From Microbulbifer hydrolyticus (GTDB taxonomy: Bacteria; Pseudomonadota; Gammaproteobacteria; Pseudomonadales; Cellvibrionaceae): a DNA stretch of 64,000 bases. The stretch spans positions 124,001-188,000 of the forward strand of contig NZ_CP047491.1 of NCBI RefSeq assembly GCF_009931115.1, written 5' to 3'. Of the stretch, positions 46,156 to 54,856 are shown piece after piece. The translations under genes were made by a program, and so were the position numbers. Below the pieces are notes generated by a model, which was given only the letters and a program-made list of their open reading frames with translations, ran no database searches and was not told the DNA's origin. Position 1 is the first letter of the stretch, and each line of letters opens with the position of its first letter.

Positions 46156-46503
46156 ATGAGTAATATGTTGATACAACTGGACCGGGTGCTGCGGTTGCGT
46201 ATGCAGCAGGGCGATGCGGAGTCCTCCTATGTCGCCAGTCTGCACCACAAGGGCCTGAACAAGATTCTGGAAAAAGTCGGCGAAGAGGCCACCGAGCTGG
46301 TCCTCGCCGCCAAGGATGCCGAAGGCAAGGGCCGGGAAAGTGACGAGCATAAAGCGCTGATCAGTGAAACCGCGGACCTGTGGTTCCACTCGCTGGTGAT
46401 GCTCGCACACCTGGGTGCTGACTCCCGCGCGGTACTGGATGAGCTGGGTCGCCGCTTCGGACTGTCCGGCCTCGAGGAAAAAGCCGCGCGCAATCAGGAC
46501 TGA
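46156..46503 (+). CDS. hisE: Phosphoribosyl-ATP pyrophosphohydrolase HisE
   Basis: 115 aa all-helical MazG-like enzyme converting PR-ATP to PR-AMP, the step before HisI. Motif [22 protein letters not shown] contains the metal-binding glutamates, and [13 protein letters not shown] the second helix. Start 9 nt after the hisI stop. Together hisI and hisE provide two steps of the pathway as separate proteins. Confidence 0.95.
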   Translation: MSNMLIQLDRVLRLRMQQGDAESSYVASLHHKGLNKILEKVGEEATELVLAAKDAEGKGRESDEHKALISETADLWFHSLVMLAHLGADSRAVLDELGRRFGLSGLEEKAARNQD

Positions 46504-46579
46504 TTTTTACTGCCCGGCCCCGATATATTCCGGCGCCGGCTAACCACGAAATTTAACGTTTTATTCAGGAGTATTTCTT

Positions 46580-46834
46580 ATGGGTATTAGCTGGCAACAA
46601 TTACTGATCCTGCTGGTCATCGTGTTATTGATCTTTGGTACCAAGCGCCTGCGCAACCTCGGCGGAGACCTCGGCGGCGCCATAAAGGGTTTTAAAAAGG
46701 CCATGAAGGACGAAGGCAAGAAAGACGGTGAGGATGACGGCGAGGACAAAGACCCGGAGTTGCTGACCAAGGATGAAAGCACCAAGCCGCAACAGAAAAC
46801 GTCCAGCGAAGAAAAGCAGTCTCAGGATAAATAA
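46580..46834 (+). CDS. tatA: Sec-independent protein translocase TatA
   Basis: 84 aa. A single membrane helix ([21 protein letters not shown]) leads into the Gly-rich hinge and amphipathic helix ([17 protein letters not shown]), then an acidic, lysine-rich tail. Pore-forming subunit for folded, twin-arginine substrates. AGGAG ribosome site. First gene of tatABC. Confidence 0.95.
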   Translation: MGISWQQLLILLVIVLLIFGTKRLRNLGGDLGGAIKGFKKAMKDEGKKDGEDDGEDKDPELLTKDESTKPQQKTSSEEKQSQDK

Positions 46835-46877
46835 CCTGATGATGGCCATCGTCCGCAACTCATAGAGCGAAGCGCAC

Positions 46878-47609
46878 GTGTTTGATATTGGATTTTTTGA
46901 ACTGCTGTTGATCGGTATCGTCGGCCTTGTGGTCATCGGACCCGAGCGCCTGCCGGATGCCGTGCGCACCACTGTGCGCTGGTGGACGCAAGTAAAGCAG
47001 ACCCTGAGTAGTGCCAAGGATGAGCTGGAGCGCGAGGTCGGTGCCGATGACATCCGCCGCGAGCTGCACAATGAGCGCGTACTGCGAGAGTTGCGCGAAA
47101 GCCAGGAGGAGATGGAGCGCACATTCAGCGAAGCGGAACGCAAATTTGAGAAGGACCTGAAGGCCGTGGAAGCACAGGCGCAGGCCCTCAAGGAGGACTC
47201 GGGAAAGAGCGCGGATACCGAGGCCAATGCCGCACAGGCGCCTGACCAGGAAGCTCTGCAGACGGACGTGGACGCCGACAGGCGGCGACAGGCGGCCGAC
47301 TACCTGCCGGAAGAAGAGCGCGGCGGGCAGGCCGGTGAAAAGTCCGACGAGGAATATCTGCCAGAAGAAGATGAGGACGACGAGGACCTGGAGGATCCGG
47401 AATATCCGGAGCACCTGCATGATCACGGCGACCCCGAGTACAACCCGCACCATCCGGACCATTTCAAGCACGAGGAAGATGAGGCCTGGGCAGAGGTCGA
47501 CCGTCTGGATCCTGCGGAAACCGAGGCGCCCGATGAGCCGAAAACACCGGAATCCGAGCATTCGTCAAAAAGCGACAGTCCCAACCAGGCGGAAGACAAG
47601 CGTCAATGA
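46878..47609 (+). CDS. tatB: Sec-independent protein translocase TatB with long acidic tail
   Basis: 243 aa, longer than typical (about 140-170). The functional N-terminus is standard: MFDIGFFELLLIGIVGLVVIGPERLP followed in parts by the amphipathic helix (RTTVRWWTQVKQTL). Beyond residue ~110 the sequence is a highly acidic and His-rich tail (EEDEDDEDLEDPEY, HLHDHGD). GTG start at 46878. Its stop overlaps the tatC start by 4 nt. TatB forms the twin-arginine signal receptor with TatC. Confidence 0.93.
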   Translation: MFDIGFFELLLIGIVGLVVIGPERLPDAVRTTVRWWTQVKQTLSSAKDELEREVGADDIRRELHNERVLRELRESQEEMERTFSEAERKFEKDLKAVEAQAQALKEDSGKSADTEANAAQAPDQEALQTDVDADRRRQAADYLPEEERGGQAGEKSDEEYLPEEDEDDEDLEDPEYPEHLHDHGDPEYNPHHPDHFKHEEDEAWAEVDRLDPAETEAPDEPKTPESEHSSKSDSPNQAEDKRQ

Positions 47610-48346
47610 CCGAGAAAGACCAACCGTTTATTGATCACCTGATCGAGATGCGCGACCGGCTGCTGAAAACGCTGCTGGTAGTTGTGGCGATATTTGCCTG
47701 CATGGTGCCTTTCGCCAACGATATCTACAATTTCGTTGCCGACCCGCTGCAGGCCCGTCTGACCGAAGGCGCGGGCATGATCGCCACCGAGGTGACGTCG
47801 CCTTTCCTTACACCGTTCAAGACCACCTTCGTCCTGGCGTTTTTCGTCGCAATACCATTTGTGCTGTACCAATTCTGGGCATTTATTGCACCCGGACTGT
47901 ACAAGCACGAAAAGCGCCTGATCGGACCGCTGATGTTCTCCAGTATTTTTCTGTTTTATGCGGGCATGGCGTTTGCGTATTTTGTGGTTTTTCCACTGAT
48001 TTTTGAGTTTTTTATCAGTTCTGCACATGCGGATATCAAGGTAATGCCGGATATCCGCAGTTATCTGGACCTTGCGCTGAAGCTGTTTTTTGCCTTTGGT
48101 TTTGCGTTCGAGATTCCCATCGCCACCGTACTGCTCATCTGGAGTGGTGCGATCAGCGCAAAGGATCTGGCGAAAAAGCGCCCTTACGTCATCGTCGCCT
48201 GCTTTGCCGTGGGCATGCTGCTAACCCCGCCGGATGTCATTTCCCAGACGCTGCTGGCCATTCCCATGTGGATCCTGTTCGAAATCGGGGTTTTCTTCGG
48301 GCGCCTGATCAAGCGTGGCAAGGGCAAGGAAGTCGAGGACTCCTGA
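47606..48346 (+). CDS. tatC: Sec-independent protein translocase TatC
   Basis: 246 aa with six membrane helices. PFIDHLIEMRDRLLK at the start contains the conserved Glu/Arg of the signal-peptide site; FALYQFWAFIAPGLYKHEKR-like region and FAFGFAFEIPI are conserved. ATG overlaps the tatB stop (ATGA). Completes the Tat pathway. Confidence 0.96.
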   Translation: MTEKDQPFIDHLIEMRDRLLKTLLVVVAIFACMVPFANDIYNFVADPLQARLTEGAGMIATEVTSPFLTPFKTTFVLAFFVAIPFVLYQFWAFIAPGLYKHEKRLIGPLMFSSIFLFYAGMAFAYFVVFPLIFEFFISSAHADIKVMPDIRSYLDLALKLFFAFGFAFEIPIATVLLIWSGAISAKDLAKKRPYVIVACFAVGMLLTPPDVISQTLLAIPMWILFEIGVFFGRLIKRGKGKEVEDS

Positions 48347-48509
48347 GGTCATCTGGATATCGCCTCCCGTGATCATCCCATCGAAGTATTGGCGGTAGAA
48401 TCCATTCCGCGCGGACTTTTCGGCTTGCGAAGATGCTGGCGCAAGCGAAGTACACTTTGTGGCTCACCCCATGGGCGGGCGCCGGAGTGAGCGTGGCTTT
48501 ATGTCTGAC

Positions 48510-48743
48510 TCACGAATAAATTGCAGCTATGCTGGAAAGGCCGGCCACCAGCAACACCAGCGGTAGCACTTTCTGGCGGTGCCGGCTACTGATCACAAAC
48601 AGTGCCAGTGGGATGGGCGGAAACAGAATGGCCAGTACCGCCAGGCCGGTAGACTCGGCAATACTGAGCCGCAGAACCTGAACCCAGAGCACGGCACCAA
48701 GCACAATCGTAAAAACCAGTGAGACCGCTGCCACGGGCTGCAT
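48510..48743 (-). CDS. Small two- or three-helix membrane protein, unknown
   Basis: 77 aa: VSLVFTIVLGAVLWVQVLRL, TGLAVLAILFPPIPLALFVI and LPLVLLVAGLSSIAAIYS are hydrophobic, joined by a short basic loop (SSRHRQK). No family recognised. Its ATG overlaps that of the divergent aminopeptidase by two bases, leaving no separate upstream region, so either this gene or the start of its neighbour may be misjudged. Confidence 0.5.
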   Translation of the reverse strand: MQPVAAVSLVFTIVLGAVLWVQVLRLSIAESTGLAVLAILFPPIPLALFVISSRHRQKVLPLVLLVAGLSSIAAIYS

Positions 48744-49920
48744 GGATATTTCCCTTAAACATTTTCTCGCTTCCCTAAAGTTAGCCGCTTCCGCCGCGCT
48801 TGGCAGGCGTCGATGCCGGACATTTATCTCGGCGGCGGTTATCCTGGTGCTATTGCCGACGGCGGGGTGTGAAACCGTACACTTCTACTCTCAGGCGGCC
48901 ACCGGCCAGCTGAAAATCCTCGCCGGACGCAAGTCCATTGACCGCCTGGTGGTGGATGGAGAAACCGACGCGAAACTGAAATTGCAGCTGGAATGGGTAC
49001 GCGCCATCCGTTCCTACGCCGCCGGTGAGCTGCACCTGCCGGTGGGCTCGGCCTACAGTGAGTTTACCCAGCTCGATGGTGAGTATGCGCTGTGGAACCT
49101 GATTGCGGCGCCGGAATTTTCCCTGTCGCCGAAACGCTGGTGCTACCCCATCGCCGGCTGCGCCAGCTACCGGGGTTACTTCGACAAAGCCGACGCGGAA
49201 ACACAGGCCGGGCGGCTGCGCGCCGAGGGCTACGATGTCTACCTCGGTCCGGTTCCTGCCTACAGCACTCTGGGCTGGTTTGATGATCCGGTACTGTCGA
49301 GCTTTGTAAGCTGGAAGCCGGAACGCCTCGCCGGCCTGTTGTTTCACGAACTCGCACACCGGCGAGTGTATATTGCAGGCGACACACGCTTTAATGAGAG
49401 CTTTGCCACGGCGGTATCGCGTATCGCGCTACCGGACTGGCGCCGGCGCAATGGCATTCCCGCGCCCGGCGTCAAGAATGTGGCGCAGGCGCGTCGCGTC
49501 AATGGACTGATGGTGGCGGCGCGCAAGCAGTTACAATCGATCTACAAGTCAGATCTGAGTGACAGCGAAAAACGCGAGCGTAAACAGGCGACGCTGCAGA
49601 AGCTGCGCCGTTGTTATCGCGAGGCCTCGGTGGGCTGGGTAGAGGACGAAAAGTTTTCGCGCATGATCGAAAAGACCAACAACGCTACCCTGGCGCTGGT
49701 GAGCGAGTACCAGTCCCAGGTGCCGGCGTTTATGCAGCTGTACGAAGACAGCGGACGTGACTGGAATGCGTTCTACGGCGCCGTTGAACGGCTCGGTGCG
49801 TTGCCAAAGGAGGAGCGCAAGGCACGGCTGAAGGCGCTCAGCGGGCGGGCTCAGGATTCCAGTAAAAAGGTTACCGGGCCGTCGTTACAGAGCGATACCT
49901 GCATGTCGGCGGCAAACTGA
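48742..49920 (+). CDS. Predicted aminopeptidase lipoprotein (HExxH, PF10023 type)
   Basis: 392 aa. A long basic start leads to a signal with lipobox PTAGC at about residue 43, so it should be a lipoprotein. The zinc-peptidase motif HELAH is at residues 202-206, followed by [10 protein letters not shown], a pattern of the 'predicted aminopeptidase' COG4324 family. Substrate unknown. The long pre-lipobox segment (about 38 residues) suggests the true start may be further in than 48742. Its 3' end overlaps the convergent dtd gene by 70 nt. Confidence 0.82.
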   Translation: MDISLKHFLASLKLAASAALGRRRCRTFISAAVILVLLPTAGCETVHFYSQAATGQLKILAGRKSIDRLVVDGETDAKLKLQLEWVRAIRSYAAGELHLPVGSAYSEFTQLDGEYALWNLIAAPEFSLSPKRWCYPIAGCASYRGYFDKADAETQAGRLRAEGYDVYLGPVPAYSTLGWFDDPVLSSFVSWKPERLAGLLFHELAHRRVYIAGDTRFNESFATAVSRIALPDWRRRNGIPAPGVKNVAQARRVNGLMVAARKQLQSIYKSDLSDSEKRERKQATLQKLRRCYREASVGWVEDEKFSRMIEKTNNATLALVSEYQSQVPAFMQLYEDSGRDWNAFYGAVERLGALPKEERKARLKALSGRAQDSSKKVTGPSLQSDTCMSAAN

Positions 49921-50297
49921 CCGCCGGCAACGGCGAATTCCGCGTCGGTTTTCATCTCGGCCTGTTGCAGAAAATATTCGTAAAGTTCTTCCGCCTGCTG
50001 TGGCGTTGCGCCGCGGCTGAAACTCGGGCGCAGCCCCTTGGCGGTATCCGCCACCAGGGTAAACTGGCTTACCACCAACAGGCCGCTTCCGGCCTGCTGT
50101 ACGTTCAGGTTCATCTTGCCCTTTTCATCACTGAAAATGCGGTAGTGCAGGACTTTGTGCAATAGCTTGTCCGCACTCTCTCGGGTATCGGTCGCCTCCA
50201 CACCGAGTAACAGCAGAATCCCCTGGTCAATGGCGCCGACGGATTCACTGTTCACTTCCACTTTCGCGTGTTTTACCCGCTGAATCAGGCCTTTCAT
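49851..50297 (-). CDS. dtd: D-aminoacyl-tRNA deacylase Dtd
   Basis: 148 aa proofreading enzyme that removes D-amino acids (and Gly from tRNA-Ala) from tRNA. Family motifs: [16 protein letters not shown] at the start, the SQFTL motif and the C-terminal cross-subunit Gly-Pro motif in NDGPVTF. Normal length. Convergent with and overlapping the aminopeptidase gene at the 3' ends by 70 nt. Divergent from the prolyl oligopeptidase gene. Confidence 0.96.
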   Translation of the reverse strand: MKGLIQRVKHAKVEVNSESVGAIDQGILLLLGVEATDTRESADKLLHKVLHYRIFSDEKGKMNLNVQQAGSGLLVVSQFTLVADTAKGLRPSFSRGATPQQAEELYEYFLQQAEMKTDAEFAVAGGQFAADMQVSLCNDGPVTFLLES

Positions 50298-50394
50298 CGA
50301 TAACCTCTTCTAAAATCCTGTTACCCGCTAGCTAGCTGGCGGCGAATTGCCTAGATTAGCCCACTAACCAACGATAAAAAACCGGAAGCCAGAA

Positions 50395-52518
50395 ATGAAG
50401 AAAACCGCTTTCACCCTGCTCGCCGTATGCGTTGCTGCCGCCGCCGTGTATGCCACCAGTGATAACGGCAAGCCCGAATACCCGGAAACGGCCACAGTGA
50501 AGCAGAAAGACGATTACTTTGGCACCAGTGTCGGAGACCCTTTCCGGTGGCTGGAGCAGCAGGAATCGCAGCCGGTCAAAGAGTGGGTGCAAGCACAGAA
50601 CGACTTTTCGCTGCCCAGGCTCAAAGCCCTGCCCGGCTGGCAGAAGATCAACGATCGGCTGACCCAATTGTGGGAGTACGAGCGCTACGGCGTGCCGTAC
50701 AAAAAAGCCGGCCAGGTTTTCTACGAATACAATGACGGCAGCTGGGACCAGAATGTGTTCTACAGCACAAGCGATATTACCAAGGACGGGCATGTGGTAC
50801 TGGATCCACGCAGCCTGAGTGAAGACGGCACCATCGCCGCCAAGGGCTACGCCGTCAGTCCGAATGGACGCTATCTTGCCTACGGTACGTCCGATGGCGG
50901 CACCGACTGGACCGACTACCATGTGCGCGACCTGAAAACCCGGCGCATGCTTCCCGACCGCCTTACCGGGATCAAGTTCAGTGGTGCCAGCTGGGCCAAG
51001 GATGAATCCGGCTTTTACTACAGTCGCTATCCGTTCAAACAGGATGGCAGCGCCGACGACAGCAAGCAGGTGTCGGTGTATTTCCACAAAGTCGGCGAGC
51101 CCCAGAGCCGGGACCAGCTGGTGTATCAGATCACCGACCACCCCACCCGTAATCCGGGAGCGGAAGTCAGCGACGACGGAAAGTACCTGATACTGGGTAT
51201 TTTCGACGGCTACGACAGCAACGGCGTCTACTACAAAGACCTGACAGATAAAGACGCCCAAGTGGTGAAACTTCTGGACCGGTGGGACGGGCTGTATACC
51301 TTTCTCGGCAACCAGGGCAAAACGTTTTATTTTGAGACCAACGCGGCGGCAGCCAACGGCCGCATCATTGCCATTGACCTGGATCAGCCCGACAGGGCGC
51401 ACTGGAAAACCCTGGTGCCGGAACAAAAAGACGCCTTGCAGAGTGCCAGCCTGATCGGTGGGCGTTTTGTGCTGCACTATCTCGAGGACGCCAAATCCAA
51501 AGTGGTGGTGACCGACCTTTCCGGAAAACCGCAATACACGTTAAAGCTGCCGGGCATGGGGACCGTTGAGGGATTCATCGGCGATCCCGAAGACAGCGAG
51601 ACCTATTATTCCTTCAGTAACTTCCTCACTCCGCCGAGTATTTACCGGTTGGATGTCGCCAGTGGAAAAACCGACAAGGTAAAAGCGCCCCGCTACCCGG
51701 CCGACTTTTCCGACTACACCATCAGCCAGCACTTTTTCAAAAGCAAAGACGGTACGCGGGTGCCGCTGTTCCTGGTACACAGGAAAGGCCTGAAAAAAGA
51801 CGGTAAAAACCCCACGCTGCTCTACGGATACGGCGGTTTCAACGCCGCGCAACTACCGAGCTTCTATACCCGCTTCGCCGGCTGGCTGGATATGGGTGGA
51901 ACCTTTGCCATGGTGAACCTGCGCGGCGGTAGCGAGTATGGCGGTGCCTGGCACAAGGCGGGCACCAAGCTGCAGAAACAGAATGTATTCGATGATTTTA
52001 TCGGAGCCGCTGAATGGTTGATTGAGGAAAAAGTCACTTCCCCGGATAAGCTCGGCATCATGGGGCGCTCCAACGGCGGCCTGCTGGTGGGGGCAACGGA
52101 AGTACAGCGCCCGGAGCTGTTCAAAGTGGCACTGCCCATTGTGGGTGTGCTCGATATGCTGCGTTACCACACCGCCTCCGCCAATGCGCGGCAGTGGTCC
52201 AGTGACTATGGCCTGTCCGAGAACAAAGACGAATTCCAGGCGCTTTACGCCTACTCCCCGGTGCATAACACCAAAGCGGGCAGTTGCTATCCGGCCACGC
52301 TGATAACGACCGCAGATCGCGATGACCGGGTAGTGCCATGGCACAGCTACAAATTCGCTGCGGCACTACAGCGCGATCAGGGCTGCGACAATCCCATCTA
52401 TCTCGCCGTGGAGACCCGCGCGGGTCACGGCGCGGGTAAGCCGGTGTGGATGCAGGTGGAAGACTTTACCAACCAGTACGCGTTTCTTGCCCATGAATTG
52501 GGGCTGGAAATAAAGTAG
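50395..52518 (+). CDS. Secreted prolyl oligopeptidase family (S9A) serine peptidase
   Basis: 707 aa. Signal peptide about 1-20 (LLAVCVAAAAVYA-TSDN). A seven-bladed propeller region (about 80-410) is followed by the alpha/beta-hydrolase domain: YGYGGF, NLRGGSEYGGAWH, nucleophile Ser559 in GRSNGG, DDRVVPWHS and His678 in RAGHGAGKP. Cleaves after Pro in small peptides; periplasmic location is implied. Divergent from dtd, about 100 bp apart. Confidence 0.93.
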   Translation: MKKTAFTLLAVCVAAAAVYATSDNGKPEYPETATVKQKDDYFGTSVGDPFRWLEQQESQPVKEWVQAQNDFSLPRLKALPGWQKINDRLTQLWEYERYGVPYKKAGQVFYEYNDGSWDQNVFYSTSDITKDGHVVLDPRSLSEDGTIAAKGYAVSPNGRYLAYGTSDGGTDWTDYHVRDLKTRRMLPDRLTGIKFSGASWAKDESGFYYSRYPFKQDGSADDSKQVSVYFHKVGEPQSRDQLVYQITDHPTRNPGAEVSDDGKYLILGIFDGYDSNGVYYKDLTDKDAQVVKLLDRWDGLYTFLGNQGKTFYFETNAAAANGRIIAIDLDQPDRAHWKTLVPEQKDALQSASLIGGRFVLHYLEDAKSKVVVTDLSGKPQYTLKLPGMGTVEGFIGDPEDSETYYSFSNFLTPPSIYRLDVASGKTDKVKAPRYPADFSDYTISQHFFKSKDGTRVPLFLVHRKGLKKDGKNPTLLYGYGGFNAAQLPSFYTRFAGWLDMGGTFAMVNLRGGSEYGGAWHKAGTKLQKQNVFDDFIGAAEWLIEEKVTSPDKLGIMGRSNGGLLVGATEVQRPELFKVALPIVGVLDMLRYHTASANARQWSSDYGLSENKDEFQALYAYSPVHNTKAGSCYPATLITTADRDDRVVPWHSYKFAAALQRDQGCDNPIYLAVETRAGHGAGKPVWMQVEDFTNQYAFLAHELGLEIK

Positions 52519-52574
52519 CCTTTTACCCTCAAGTGGCCGGGCCGTGTTGCCCGCATTCGCAAAAAGGTGGTGGT

Positions 52575-53612
52575 ATGCACGCATTTGTAACCGGCGGCAC
52601 CGGGTTTCTCGGTGCCAACCTGATTGAGCAGCTGATCGCAGGCGGCTGGCAGGTCACGGCGATGCATCGCCCCGGCGCCAATGTCCGGCGCTTGCAGGCG
52701 CTTGGCGCAACTCCGGTCGAGGCCGCACTGGACGATGTGGCGGCTTTGGAAAACGCGCTACTGGCTGAAGTGGATGCGATTTTCCACCTCGCTGCCAGTA
52801 CCAATATGTGGCGGGGCGGCAATGCGCAGCAGTGGCGGGACAATGTGCAGGGCTCCGCGAATATCGCCCGCGTCGCGCGACATCAATTTGCCAGCCAGAA
52901 GCGCGCTGGCCGGCTTATCGTTACCAGTTCCATCTCTGCTTACGGTTATCACGACAACCCCATTACCGAAGCGAGCCCAAAGCTCGCGGATGATCCCCGT
53001 CACCACTATCTCTACACGAAAAAGCGCGCGGAGCTAGCGGTGCAGGAGGAAATTACCAAAGGCCTGGATGCAGTATTCCTAAACCCCTGCGGTATCGTGG
53101 GCAAGTACGATGTGTCGAGCTGGGCACAGACATTCTTCATGATCGCCGAAGACCGGCTGCCGGGGGTGCCACCGGGGGCCGGTTCCTTCTGTCACGCAGG
53201 CGCGGTAGCGCGGGCCCATATCAATGCGTTCTACAAGGGTCGCTGTGGGGAAAACTATATCCTCGCCGGCACCGATGCGACGTTTCTCGAATTTTTCGGC
53301 ATCATCGCGAAGCTGCTGGGAAAGCCGGTACCCAGGCGAACCACACCAGCGGTTCTGATCCGCGCACTGGCACGTGTGCACGACCTGGTGTCGCAAGTGA
53401 CTGGCCGTGAACCCGTGCTGACGCCGGAAAAGGCGGCCATGATTACCCGCCGGGTGGTGGCCGACAGCCGCAGGGCCGCGACCGAACTGGGGTACGCCAA
53501 TTCACTATCGCTGGAAGAGATGTTGCAGGAATCGCGGGACTGGCTGGTGGCGGAAGGACTGCTGACAGTGGCGCCCGGTACAAAGCCACTGCACGCCAAA
53601 ACCAGCGGATAG
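52575..53612 (+). CDS. NAD(P)-dependent epimerase/dehydratase (extended SDR)
   Basis: 345 aa extended short-chain dehydrogenase. Cofactor motif VTGGTGFLGANL at the N-terminus, FHLAAST, catalytic Ser in VTSSISAYGY and Tyr-x3-Lys in HYLYTKKRAEL. Resembles dihydroflavonol-4-reductase/3-beta-HSD-like bacterial proteins; substrate unknown. ATG at 52575 has AAAGGTGG upstream; the frame before it is short and lacks a site. A tiny membrane peptide gene follows 15 nt later. Confidence 0.88.
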   Translation: MHAFVTGGTGFLGANLIEQLIAGGWQVTAMHRPGANVRRLQALGATPVEAALDDVAALENALLAEVDAIFHLAASTNMWRGGNAQQWRDNVQGSANIARVARHQFASQKRAGRLIVTSSISAYGYHDNPITEASPKLADDPRHHYLYTKKRAELAVQEEITKGLDAVFLNPCGIVGKYDVSSWAQTFFMIAEDRLPGVPPGAGSFCHAGAVARAHINAFYKGRCGENYILAGTDATFLEFFGIIAKLLGKPVPRRTTPAVLIRALARVHDLVSQVTGREPVLTPEKAAMITRRVVADSRRAATELGYANSLSLEEMLQESRDWLVAEGLLTVAPGTKPLHAKTSG

Positions 53613-53627
53613 CACCGAGGAGCGCAA

Positions 53628-53717
53628 ATGAATCGCCGCAACCTGATTTTCATCCTTGTGATGACCCTGCTGGTGTTACAGCTGGTGCAGCACTACTTCA
53701 TATCGGGCGCGCAATAA
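53628..53717 (+). CDS. Putative 29-residue single-helix membrane peptide
   Basis: MNRRNLIFILVMTLLVLQLV then QHYFISGAQ: a basic start and one membrane helix. GAGGAG lies 5 nt before the ATG, one of the best ribosome sites in the window, and the gene starts 15 nt after the SDR stop, suggesting translational coupling. No homologue recognised; could be a small membrane-protein regulator of its neighbours. Confidence 0.5.
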   Translation: MNRRNLIFILVMTLLVLQLVQHYFISGAQ

Positions 53718-53760
53718 TCCACTCCCTGCCGCCGCGCGCACGGCAACCCGGTTGTTCTCG

Positions 53761-53844
53761 ATGAAAAATGCGAACCCTGTGGCTTGCGTCCTAGCCGTTG
53801 TCGTGGCTGTTGCCGTATTCTTGGTCACCAACCGTAACCCGTAA
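53761..53844 (+). CDS. Possible 27-residue hydrophobic peptide before mscS
   Basis: MKNANPVACVLAVVVAVAVF then LVTNRNP: one hydrophobic helix. It ends 13 nt before the mscS GTG start. No clear ribosome site, so coding status is doubtful. Confidence 0.3.
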   Translation: MKNANPVACVLAVVVAVAVFLVTNRNP

Positions 53845-53857
53845 CTGGAGAAGCATT

Positions 53858-54712
53858 GTGGATGGTCTGAAAGCGCAACTGGAGGAGCTGTGGCCGGTGG
53901 CCATGGGCGTGGGACTGAATGTGCTGTGGGCACTGCTCGCACTGGTGGTGACCTGGGTCGCGGCGAAGCTCGTTTCCCGCGCGGTCAACCGGCTTACCGA
54001 GCGCGGCATAGACGAAACCCTGGTGCCGGTGCTGGAAACCCTCGCCGTCTGGGGCACCTATGTGGTGGGCGGCATGGTGGTGCTGGACATTTTTGGAGCC
54101 AATACCACTTCTCTGGTAGCGCTGCTGGGTGCCGCCGGTCTCGCCATCGGCCTCGCGCTGAAAGATACCCTGCAGTGCATCGCCGCCGGCTTTGTACTGC
54201 TCGGCCTGCGGCCCTTCCGCGTGGGGGAAACGATACAGTTCGGCAGCATCATCGGTACTGTGCGCAAGGTCGGCCTGTTCACCACCGAGCTGGATACCCC
54301 GGATGGCCTGCGTATCTCAGCGCCTAATGACAAGGTCTGGGGCGAGACGCTGACCAACTTCACCCGCAATGCCAGCCGACGTATCGAAATTATTGCCAGC
54401 ATCGCCTATGGCGATGATATCGAGACGGGCATGCGCGTCCTGCGCCAGCTGGTGGCACAGGAGCCGCGTATTCTGCAGGAGCCGGAACCCGCCTATGCCG
54501 TTCGCGCCCTGGCAGACAGCTCGGTCAACCTGCACCTGCGTGCCTGGGCCAAGACCGATGAGTACTGGGACGTGTACTGGGACCTGATGAAAAAGCTCAA
54601 GCCCGCGCTGGAGGCAGAGGGGCTCACCATCCCATTCCCACAGAGAGAGCTGCACATCGTCAACGGTGCGGAAAAGAGTATGGCGAAAGCCGAGGTACTC
54701 GAGCAGCAGTAA
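53858..54712 (+). CDS. mscS: Small-conductance mechanosensitive channel MscS
   Basis: 284 aa. Three helices; the pore helix TM3 has the Gly/Ala pattern ALLGAAGLAIGLALKDTLQC, then FRVGETIQFGSIIGTVRKVGLF and the cytosolic beta domain with PNDKVWGETLTNF. Length is close to E. coli MscS (286). GTG start at 53858 with GGAG upstream; the frame reaches 53798 but would cross the small ORF region. Releases solutes on hypo-osmotic shock. Confidence 0.93.
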   Translation: MDGLKAQLEELWPVAMGVGLNVLWALLALVVTWVAAKLVSRAVNRLTERGIDETLVPVLETLAVWGTYVVGGMVVLDIFGANTTSLVALLGAAGLAIGLALKDTLQCIAAGFVLLGLRPFRVGETIQFGSIIGTVRKVGLFTTELDTPDGLRISAPNDKVWGETLTNFTRNASRRIEIIASIAYGDDIETGMRVLRQLVAQEPRILQEPEPAYAVRALADSSVNLHLRAWAKTDEYWDVYWDLMKKLKPALEAEGLTIPFPQRELHIVNGAEKSMAKAEVLEQQ

Positions 54713-54856
54713 GTACTACCCGCCACTGATCCCGCGCGGCGGTAAATTCGTCGCAGCGGTATCGACCCGGCCGGGCAGGCATGCGATGTTGGCCGGCTGA
54801 ATTTTTCTTTCACACACTGTATCAACACAATTCTAAAACAGAAGAGGCAAGTAGCT

